From: Phytophthora colocasiae
Lineage: Eukaryota > Oomycota > Peronosporomycetes > Peronosporales > Peronosporaceae
DNA length: 64,000 bases
Direction: 5' to 3'
NCBI GenBank assembly: GCA_018806915.1
Contig: JAGKQI010000105.1
Coordinates: 558,001 to 622,000 of the forward strand
Below are positions 53,285 to 61,731 of this stretch, piece by piece; position 1 is the stretch's first letter; every line of letters starts with the position of its first letter. The notes under the pieces were generated by a model. It was not told the DNA's origin. It saw only the letters and a list, made by a program, of their open reading frames with translations, and searched no databases. The position numbers and the translations under genes are program-made.

Positions 53285-53625
53285 ATGAAAGCGTTTGGTG
53301 ATGAACTGAGGTGATTTTGCAATGAGATTCTTAATGGAAGTTGCTTCAAGAAGAGTTATGGTACACAACCATTTCCGAATCGTGGTCAAACAATATAGGC
53401 AAACGAAACAGTCAATTGGAAGAAGTTGCAGAAACCGAGCTCCTTGTGTTCTCTAGACCACGAACTACCAAAGCGTGGGTCAACGGGAGAGCAAGACGCG
53501 GACTGGCTAAGACCCGCGCGGCGTTTCCTATCTCGGCCCTTCCCTGCCTGCTCTGGGCTATTCAGTTGGCTGGTGGGTAGGTCGCTATCCTCCAACTCGA
53601 GCTGCGCTGCGCTGCGACTCTAAAT
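53285..53625. other. Intergenic, 341 bp (convergent)
   Basis: 3' ends of the Whirly-like gene (plus) and TOM40 (minus). GAGCTGCGCTGCGCTGCGAC near 53599 is a short GCTGC repeat. No gene seen. Confidence 0.5.
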
Positions 53626-54669
53626 CTAGAATGAAAGCTGCGCGCCGTAGCCAAACTTGAAGTCGTCCTTGAGCGGGAAGCCCTCAGCGGACAGGGACAG
53701 CACAAAGTTGGGCAGCACGCGCGCCTCGATGCTGGTCGCTATGCGGTAGGTAGAGTCCACGCTGGACACGAACCGTGTCTGACCCAGGTCCATCTCCACA
53801 CCACAGGTGGTTTGCGCTTCACCGGAAGCGTGGTTGTACACGAGTTCAGAGCCGTAGCGGATCCGGTGACCCACCTTGCGCAGGTACGCGAGTTGGAATG
53901 TTCCCATGGCGCCGTAGGTGGCCATGCCCACCCAGTCGCGGTCCGTGTACTTGCCAGCATAGGCCGAGATAACCTTGCAGTGTGCACCGTGGTAATAAGC
54001 CTCACCACCAAGAGCGAGGTTCTGGGTAACACTCTGCAGGTAGCTAACACCGAGCAGAGGGCCGTTGGAGACCTTCATGTTCCACGTAAAGTCTTCCCCC
54101 TGGTAGTCAAAGTCAGCAAGACCCTGGGAGCCGTTCTCCTCACTTTTAAGCTGTGATTTCACACGCATCTTCCAGTTGTCTGAGATTTTCTGATTCCACC
54201 GGGCGTCCAAGTAGCCGTCGGGCGTGATCTTGCTCATTAGGAAAGTGGACGGATCCATGGGGTCTCCCATAATGACGTTGGCTCCGAACTGATACAGGCC
54301 GCCAGGGATCATAGGCGTGCCCAGCAGGAATGAGTGGGACGTGGAGCAACGCTGGCCCAGGATGCGCGTGAAGTCAAAGCGGAAGCCATCAAAGGCATCC
54401 GGACTCACGGGGCCCTTGAGCTCATTGGGGGCATTCTCATAGAGTCCAGGGTTGGGCAGTTTCGTGCGCTCCTTCTCGATCTCTTCTACTTGCTGCATAA
54501 ACACAGGCAGCTCTCCCTCCTGTACAATGCAAGAGTGAATGTATCAGTATTGACTGTCAAATTTAAGAGCTTATTTTGGCTCTACTATACGTACGGGAGC
54601 CGCACTGGTGGCCAGAACGGGGTACCGCTTACTGGTCGAGCGCTCGGACTTGCTGGTTGCACCTCCCAT
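53626..54669 (-). CDS. TOM40: TOM40, outer mitochondrial membrane translocase channel
   Basis: Two exons (54595-54669, 53626-54519) give 322 residues. An N-terminal segment (LPNPGLYENAPNELKGPVSP, then FDGFRFDFTRILGQRCSTSH) precedes a chain of amphipathic beta strands, as in the 19-strand porin-3 fold (SFLLGTPMIPGGLYQFGAN, WNMKVSNGPLLGVSYLQSV, MGTFQLAYLRKVGHRIRYG). The end, FVLSLSAEGFPLKDDFKFGYGAQLSF, matches the TOM40 C-terminus including the beta-signal with a final Phe. It forms the import pore for nearly all mitochondrial proteins. Confidence 0.92.
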
Positions 54670-54869
54670 TGCGACGAGGCGGATCTACGGAGAAGACACG
54701 GGGAGGGGACAGACGCTCGTAGCTGCTGGTGTTGACTGGAGATCGAGCGGCTCAAAGCGTCAGGAGAAATTCAGCTTTTTCCACCAATCACAAGTGTTTA
54801 ATTCGTACTTACAGAAGGTGATTGGTCTACATGAAATTGTACGTCACTTTGATAAGCTTTAGAAGAAAA

Positions 54870-56884
54870 ATGGCCACCTTGGACGATGCTGCACTGTATA
54901 CGCTCGCGTACTTTACGAGCACCTGGGTGCAGCCTGTAGACGTCTTTGTATTGCCCAGACTGCGTGAAGTACTGGATGGTGTTAATACTCTGAATATGGA
55001 CCACCAACTGTTCGGTCTGCTGGAAGTCCGTCGGATGGATGCAGACGAGCATTCCAGCTCTGACAGTAGCAACACCAAAACACAACGACTAGAGCCATCG
55101 TACGCACCAGAATATGAATGGCAATGGCTGCAGTTTTGGCTGATTGATATTTTGTCGTGCATCTGTCAGAACGTTCCGATCACTGTGTAAACACTTCCAA
55201 GTGACGGATCTACCGGCGTGTGTGTTGTTGGACGCCCAGGGACAAGCGTTGACACACGGGGCGTTGAAAGCATTGGAGGTAGGTCCATGGGTAACAATGC
55301 AGAATGTAGACATTAGGACTGACTATCAACATTATGCTGACTGGAGAGCAGAAGGAACTCTGTCAACTGCACGAGGACGAAGAAGATCCGTCATCGACCG
55401 ATTCTGACTCGTGTGAGTGCTAGTTCGGCTGGGAAGCTGTTGTCATGACTGAATTGTGCCTGAAACATTAACAGGGAAAATACTTGGCGAGCTGTTAAAG
55501 GGCAGTGGAGGTCTTAATACCCTCCAGCCCTTGCGGAGTGTTTGTTGCACTACTGAAGGCTCGGATTTCCCAAAGCTCCTCGAAGTCGATGATACAGTAC
55601 TTGTGAAGATGCGAGAAGCAGCTTTCGGGCAGTTCGAAACGGGTCAGTTTCTCCCTGCTGCGTCAAGCTTCGTGCGTGTCTTGCTGCGCTGCCCAACTTG
55701 CACGAAATCCAGTTTCAACCTCGCAGTTATTCTTCAAATGATCGGTGAGTCCCGTCGCTTAGATCTTGAGCTGAAGTGGGAAATGTGTTGAGTGTTTATA
55801 CTCTTCTGTAGGCGAGACGTACTTCGCAGTGGCCTCCATGCAACGCGTTGTGGCTCTCGATGACAGTGACTCTGTTGCCCATACGGTACTCCGGTAAGTG
55901 GCCATTTGTGTCATGGTTCTATGAGTAAGGATCTTTATGACTCATTCACCCAGCAGTTCTGTGTACTATTTGGAGGAACCTGATCTCGTTGTTGATGGTT
56001 ATCACTGCATTATCTCTACGGATCCCGACAACCACGTTCGAGCTGTCCATTCGCTGGCAACACTAGAAGGTGCCACCACCACCAGAACTGCCGCCCCTGC
56101 GTATGTTGCAGAGGTTTTTGATGAACTTGCGGACAGTTTTGAGGAGAAGTTGGTGTCTCACCTTCAGTATCGTGTTCCCTGGGAACTTGTGGAGGCTCTT
56201 CAGAAGTTATCTCCCCCTGGGTTCGTTCCTGAAGGCTCCAGTGTTGAACCACAGTGGGTTGTAGCAGACGTTGGATGTGGGACTGGTCTCTGTGGACGCC
56301 TCCTGCGGCCACACGTTAAACATATCACTGGGGTAAGAGAGAGTGAGGTGTACTACATAGTAGAATTACTAGAGTTGCTAACTATTACTTTGTAGGTGGA
56401 CATTTCGCCTTTGATGATTGAGAAGACACGGGCTCAAGGCAGTTACGACGAATTACAGAGTACGTTCGCCATGTTTTCCTACAGTTTGGTCATCGTTATT
56501 AACTTGTTGAATTTGTTTGCAGCGGTCGACATTGTGCCGTTCCTGGAATCATGTGCAGACGAATCCTTGGACCTTATTATCTCTGCTGACGTGTGGATTT
56601 ACGTGGGGGCGTTGGAGAAAGTGTTCGAATTGAGTGCACACAAGCTCCGTGCGTCCTGCGGTTGGATGGCATTTTCAATCGAGCTTATATCTCCTGCACT
56701 GAAGGAGTCGGTAGGTTTCCTATTGGCTCCATCCGGCCGGTTTCAGCACTCGCACGAGTACATCACGTCCCTCGCTCGTCGTTGGGGTTTCACTGTCGCT
56801 GTACAGCAAGATATCAATGTGCGCAAGGAGAGCGGTGAGCCCATTCCAGGTCGAGTCTATCTCCTGCAGCTAACAGGAAGGTAA
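54870..56884 (+). CDS. Thioredoxin-like/TPR/SAM-methyltransferase fusion
   Basis: Eight exons (54870-55099, 55170-55278, 55352-55412, 55475-55744, 55812-55893, 55957-56332, 56396-56459, 56523-56884) give 517 residues. Residues 1-115 look like a nucleoredoxin-type thioredoxin fold (LAYFTSTWVQPVDVFVLPRL, then KHFQVTDLPACVLLDAQG), but the WCxxC site reads WVQPV, so it is redox-dead. The middle has TPR-like helices (GQFETGQFLPAASSF, YFAVASMQRVVALDDSDSVAH). From about residue 270 comes a class I methyltransferase: YVAEVFDELADSFEEKLVSHLQY, VADVGCGTGLCGRLL (motif I), VDISPLMIEKTR, and LIISADVWIYVGAL. The TPR-methyltransferase part resembles bacterial COG4976-type proteins. Substrate unknown. Confidence 0.75.
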
Positions 56885-57039
56885 CCAAGACGATTTAAAG
56901 ATTTTGTTCCGGTGCAATGACTGCCACAGAGGGCGATAGATAGTTATGTTTAAGGGGCTGACAGCTTCGCTACGTTCTGTCAAGGATACGAGCAAGTGTC
57001 GGTACTGAATGAATGGCTACACAGGTTCAAGTCTTGTGT

Positions 57040-58122
57040 TCAAGACCGTACAGCACTGTTGGCCGCGTTAGGTTGCACGCCCATGAGCTTCATTAAAGTC
57101 TCGTTGCGATTCCACGAGAGCACCATCTGTCGGATCCTGTCGCCCTTGAAGGTGAAGAAGGACACTCCGCTGATGCAGACCTTCTTGTGGCGCGGCTGAA
57201 CGCCGAGGATGGGGTAGATCTGTGTGCCGCTGAAGGTCCAAGTGGCCTTCATCTTCTCGCTGTTGCCATCTTCGCGTTGGATGATATACTCCTCCATGAT
57301 TCCGTCGGGGAACACGTCCAGTAACAAGCTCCAGTGTGACATCACCGCCTCAATACCGTGCAAACCTTCCGAGCAATCAGGGCTGATGAGCGTCACGTCG
57401 TGGTCGTACACGTTGTCGGCGATCTCCTCCAGGTCCTCGATGCCTCCGGTGTTCCAGGCTTCCAAGATACCGTGCAGGATGTCGTATCTCCGTCGGTAGA
57501 TCTTGTCCTCGATCTCTCTTTTGAGAACGACGTTGTGCTGCTCTTGTGTCTTGGATTTCTTCCCCACATAAAGGCGCTTGTCAGTCTCTCCTCGAAGTCT
57601 GTGGAGTTCCGCCGTCTTCCGTTTCCGATGACGGTGCGTCGGTTCTGTAGTTGCCATTGTGTTCATCGGAATGTGCTGTTGTTGCAGTGGTTGAGGCTCC
57701 AGTTTGCAAGCCACAAGACTCTGCAGCTCTGCACCGCCGCCAAAGTTCGTGTCAAAGCCCACCGCCTGCAACATATTAAGATCCTGCTCCTGTTCGTAGA
57801 GGAATCCTTCTTCAGCGGCAAAGATCGGTGAGTCGGGCGTGACGTTGAACGGTTCGAGGAAGTCATCGGCTGTGGCCAACAGGAATTGGTCCAGTCCGTT
57901 CAGGTCCACGTCCATAGCGGCATCCACACCCATCAGACCTCCCGATACAGCGCCAAAGCTGTCGAGTGTCTCCTCCCATTCGCGCCACTCGGAGCTCGGA
58001 CTGCGACGCATTGCGGCGGTTGAAGCGCCAGACACCACGTTGTCGGGCGAAGCAGAAGAAGAAGAAGAAGAGGAAGAGGCGGACACGACGTCCAGCGGGT
58101 GAAGAGGCGACGAAGCGCGCAT
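57040..58122 (-). CDS. SnoaL/NTF2-like domain protein with basic middle region
   Basis: An intronless protein of 360 residues. The N-terminus is Ser-rich, then acidic and hydrophobic (DDFLEPFNVTPDSPIF), like an activation domain. A basic patch THRHRKRKTAELHRLR follows, with leucine spacing too short for a full zipper. The C-terminal 150 residues (YDILHGILEAWNTGGIEDL, DHDVTLISPD, GIEAVMSHWSLLLDVFPDG) have the SnoaL/NTF2-like fold. A transcription regulator with a degenerate bZIP is one reading. I do not recognise an orthologue. Confidence 0.7.
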   Translation of the reverse strand: MRASSPLHPLDVVSASSSSSSSSASPDNVVSGASTAAMRRSPSSEWREWEETLDSFGAVSGGLMGVDAAMDVDLNGLDQFLLATADDFLEPFNVTPDSPIFAAEEGFLYEQEQDLNMLQAVGFDTNFGGGAELQSLVACKLEPQPLQQQHIPMNTMATTEPTHRHRKRKTAELHRLRGETDKRLYVGKKSKTQEQHNVVLKREIEDKIYRRRYDILHGILEAWNTGGIEDLEEIADNVYDHDVTLISPDCSEGLHGIEAVMSHWSLLLDVFPDGIMEEYIIQREDGNSEKMKATWTFSGTQIYPILGVQPRHKKVCISGVSFFTFKGDRIRQMVLSWNRNETLMKLMGVQPNAANSAVRS

Positions 58123-59300
58123 TGTTTGTTATGGAGCGAGAGAGAGAGACGTAGTTCCTCCTCTGGAAGTGCAGGAATGGCATAAGTGTCAATGCAACGT
58201 CTTCTTCCTGTGACCTTCACTGCTGACCTGAGCGTGTCAGCAAGCAATCTCGGGCTAGTCGGCTGTAAATTAGCGGTAATAATGCCCGTAGAGACGTCTG
58301 GGATTGGTGGATATTGCAGTGGGTGGGGCTATTTCTGCGATCCCAGAGAAATCCTTTGCCCTGCCCCTGTACCGGTGGTTTACGAAGCGGTCCGGAGGCG
58401 ATGGGGTCGCGCCACGCTCTGACTTCCGTGGCATCAAGCGACCGCTGTAGAGTGTCATGGGCAAGTGGTGCTTGGGCTCAGATGACTTTGCTGCGGTGCG
58501 GACCCCCATGAGCGTTGCGCGCTACGTGTATTTTGCAGCGTTGAGCTCTGTAGCCGCGAGCTGGAGCGTTTAACTTCAACATGTCCTCATAGACGTGGTA
58601 TTAAACCAGGACGATCGCTGAAAACGTTAAAACGCTGAAACCATTCCAGGCGGCTTCAGTAATCGACATAGGTGCGTCATGATGGCTACATACGGCTTCA
58701 ACCAGAGGACTGCAACCATAGAGGACTGCACAGTGTGTTGCACCCTGGGCAGATAGATTGGGCTCTGCGTAAGCATTACGCCAAGTGGGATGTGCGAGAC
58801 GAACCTCAACCACTGCAACTTGCACGATAAGTAGTCAGCCTGGACTGCCTCGCGTTTAATGCGTCCTGGTAGGGCTTCGTGCGATCGATCATCTTAGCCA
58901 ATTTTTAAGGCGTGCGTTTTACTTGTCCGTCAGGGCTGTTCGATGCTTAGCTGGCTGTAACTGGTGAGGTGATTCGGTACATCCCAGAAATGTATCACCT
59001 GCAGCTTCAACTGAGAGACTCGAGATGAAAGTCTCGTCAAAAAGCAACTTACGTACAAAATGTATGGAATCCGCCGAGAATCCATGCAACTACAGATACA
59101 ATGCAGTCTCCCATCCAAAAAAATACTTCATCGCAAAATACATACATTGAAACCGCGCTTACCGGTACCGGTAAGCGCGGTTTCAATTTCCACCAATCAT
59201 ATGTAACGTCCTTCATTTGTGCCGCACGTGGCGATCCGCAGACACCAGGTTGGCTTCTTCGCAGCGTTTTGCCTCGCTAAACGTCTCTAGATCGCCAGCT
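58123..59300. other. Intergenic, 1178 bp
   Basis: Divergent promoter region between the SnoaL-like gene (minus) and the SEL1-repeat gene (plus). It starts with a GAGAGAGAG tract (58137-58149) and contains the 42-bp palindrome at 59146-59187. Frames are short and of non-coding composition; an unrecognised ncRNA cannot be excluded. Confidence 0.55.
59146..59187. repeat. Perfect 42-bp palindrome with no spacer
   Basis: The left arm ATTGAAACCGCGCTTACCGGT (last base at 59166) is followed directly by its exact reverse complement, so the whole 42 bp is self-complementary. The centre CCGGTACCGG is itself palindromic. It lies 113 bp before the ATG of the SEL1-repeat gene. Possible roles: a dimeric factor site, a cruciform, or a terminator. 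Confidence 0.95.
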
Positions 59301-61643
59301 ATGGCTCGGATATTATGCTATTCGATCGCATTTCTGTCTGCACTCGCGATTTCTACCTCTTCGGCCTCCAGAGACGTCCAAAAAGACAAGAAACAGCACG
59401 AACACGTTCTGGCACAGGCTGATGACAAAAATCCGTCCACAACAGCATCTACAGGCCATGTAAATACCCAACATGTTGCTTCGTGGGAAGTTAAGCCGGA
59501 CGGTTCCGTCTCCAGCAAGAATCAGGCCTCAATTCCATCTACAGAAGCCAGAGCGAAGGTCGAGAGAGACGAGAACGGACGTTGGAGAGTCATCCGCTAT
59601 GACGTCGCTAAGGAGCCTGAAATCATCGCACCAGTTCCGTCCTCACAAGGAGATATACAGGATAAGCCATTTAACTCTCAAGATCTCCAAGATTTCATTC
59701 AAGTGGAGGAGGACGCAACTTACGAAGACTGGGAGACGGACAGCTCTTCTCAACTGTTTTTGGAAGCGTCCGAGGCGTTTGTGACGCTAGAAGATCGAAT
59801 TACAGAAGAAGGACACACTCCAGAGCTCGTGGAGGAGCTAGTAAGGATTGCAAGCACTCGTGAAAGATCTATGGAGCTGGAGACAGCAGACGACTGGGCT
59901 TTCGCGGTGACGAAGCTTTCTTTCATGCAACTGTTCGAGCCCAACACCGAGTCGTCAGATGAACAGCCATTTATCGACGCTATTCACAATCTCAACGTCG
60001 CTGCAGATGCAGGAGTGCAGTCAGCTCTAGGTGTCCTGGCAATGCTGGATCTGGTGGGCGTTCCAGATCCCGAGGAGTTGGAGAATCCTAACATCTCACC
60101 GCTGTCAAGACAGGAAAGGATAGCTCGGGCAGACAAGGCGTTGTTAGGATTGTCTGCTCAGCAGGATTTCATGGCATCACTAGCTGTGGCATACGGCACT
60201 TTATCTGGAAGAATTTCTACAGCAACAAAAGTCTCAACTGGCATGGAAGCATCGTGTGAAGCAGCATTACCCCTCTTCCATCAGTGTGCAGAGGAAAACG
60301 TGCATATCATCGTTGATGAAGGCGGCGAGCGGCCTGTGGAGGTTGTGCGTCTCTCGGACGAACTCCTGGATCCCTACGGCGGAGGCTTCTTTGATGAATA
60401 CGGCTTTGGCGGACCTGACCCGCAACATGACGAGAACGAAGCGCTTCACGAGCTGGAATACTACCGCGGCATTGCGAATAATCCTATGGATGAGCAATAT
60501 CCGCAGGCCATGCAACGTTTGGGGGAGATTTACTTTTTTGGCAACCCGGCAGCTCACGTCGCTGCTGACCACGGACTTGCAGCCCAATACTTCCGGCAAG
60601 CAGCGGATGCTGGTGACGCTTTGGCCCAAGCCAACTACGGCATGCTTCTCGCTAATGGAATGGGTGTTGACCAAGACGTGCCACAAGCACTCGTGTATTT
60701 CAACCGTGCAGCCCGCCAGAACCAGGCATTCGCGTTCCACGGTCTTGGCGTACTTTACTTCACCGGAAATGGAGTTGCTCAGAATGTGACGCGCGCTCTC
60801 GAGTACTTTGAAGAGGCCATTGAATTAGGCTACGCAGAATCGCACTCGTTCCTGGGCTCAGCGTATCTTCATGGCGATGGTGGCGTGCCGATCGACTACA
60901 AAGAGGCCTTTTCTCACTTCCAGGCTGCAGTGGATGGAACGAGCGGCCAGTCCAGCCAAGCGCTATTCAACTTAGGCGTCATGCACTTCCAAGGCATCGG
61001 CACCTCGCGCTCCTGTCTCACCGCTCTGCCACTGTTTCGCGCGGTGGCTCTACATCCCGATCTTATCTCTGGTCTTCCATTCTCGCTCATCAAGGCGTAT
61101 GAATGCTACAAGAAGGGCGATTACCTGCGTGCGTACCTGCACTACCGGCTAGTTGCTGAGCTGGGTGATGAAGACGGACAATGTAATGCTGCATTCTTGC
61201 TAGAGCATCACAGCGAGAGTATTATCAAGTGGGAGTGGCTTGGACTTGCAAAGGTGGTCGAGGGATCAAAGAATCCATCGTTGCAAGAGGCTTTTGCTTT
61301 GTATTCACAGGCCGCGGCGCTGAATGACTCGGAAGCTGTTCGGAAGACAGGCGTGTGCTTTCACGAGCCTTGGGTTGGGGTATGTCCGAGCAACCACGCG
61401 CGTGCACTGGAGCGGTATAAACTTGCAGCGGAACTGGGCGATGCACAGGCTGGCTACAATTGCGGTTTGATGCTACTGACTGGAGACGGCGTCCCTCAAG
61501 ACCTCGTAGCAGCTCGAGATTACTACGTGGACTGCAGTGAAGCTGGGTTCCCTGGTAACGTGCCGTGTTCCCTCGCGCTCATCGGTCTTGACATGCTGCA
61601 AGCTCTTCAAGGCATGTGGATTCGTCAGTCTAGACTGGGATAG
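59301..61643 (+). CDS. SEL1-repeat (SEL1L/HRD3-like) secreted protein
   Basis: An intronless protein of 780 residues from the ATG at 59301; the signal peptide is at 1-22 (ILCYSIAFLSALAISTSS). At least eight SEL1 repeats are seen in two blocks, for example AMQRLGEIYFFGN, AQANYGMLLANGMGVDQDV, AFHGLGVLYFTGNGVAQNV, SHSFLGSAYLHGDGGVP and ALFNLGVMHFQGIGTSRSC, then after a gap ALYSQAAALNDSEAVRKTG and AGYNCGLMLLTGDGVPQDL. This two-block layout is that of SEL1L/HRD3, the adaptor of the HRD1 ubiquitin ligase in ER-associated degradation. The usual C-terminal membrane anchor is not seen, so it may be soluble in the ER lumen or secreted. Confidence 0.82.
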   Translation: MARILCYSIAFLSALAISTSSASRDVQKDKKQHEHVLAQADDKNPSTTASTGHVNTQHVASWEVKPDGSVSSKNQASIPSTEARAKVERDENGRWRVIRYDVAKEPEIIAPVPSSQGDIQDKPFNSQDLQDFIQVEEDATYEDWETDSSSQLFLEASEAFVTLEDRITEEGHTPELVEELVRIASTRERSMELETADDWAFAVTKLSFMQLFEPNTESSDEQPFIDAIHNLNVAADAGVQSALGVLAMLDLVGVPDPEELENPNISPLSRQERIARADKALLGLSAQQDFMASLAVAYGTLSGRISTATKVSTGMEASCEAALPLFHQCAEENVHIIVDEGGERPVEVVRLSDELLDPYGGGFFDEYGFGGPDPQHDENEALHELEYYRGIANNPMDEQYPQAMQRLGEIYFFGNPAAHVAADHGLAAQYFRQAADAGDALAQANYGMLLANGMGVDQDVPQALVYFNRAARQNQAFAFHGLGVLYFTGNGVAQNVTRALEYFEEAIELGYAESHSFLGSAYLHGDGGVPIDYKEAFSHFQAAVDGTSGQSSQALFNLGVMHFQGIGTSRSCLTALPLFRAVALHPDLISGLPFSLIKAYECYKKGDYLRAYLHYRLVAELGDEDGQCNAAFLLEHHSESIIKWEWLGLAKVVEGSKNPSLQEAFALYSQAAALNDSEAVRKTGVCFHEPWVGVCPSNHARALERYKLAAELGDAQAGYNCGLMLLTGDGVPQDLVAARDYYVDCSEAGFPGNVPCSLALIGLDMLQALQGMWIRQSRLG

Positions 61644-61731
61644 AACACGATAAGTTATTGGCATTTCTGTCTATTCAGCTTGGGGTTACCCTCAGCATCA
61701 ACATAATACATGGGGTTCCGCTGTTTCTGGT

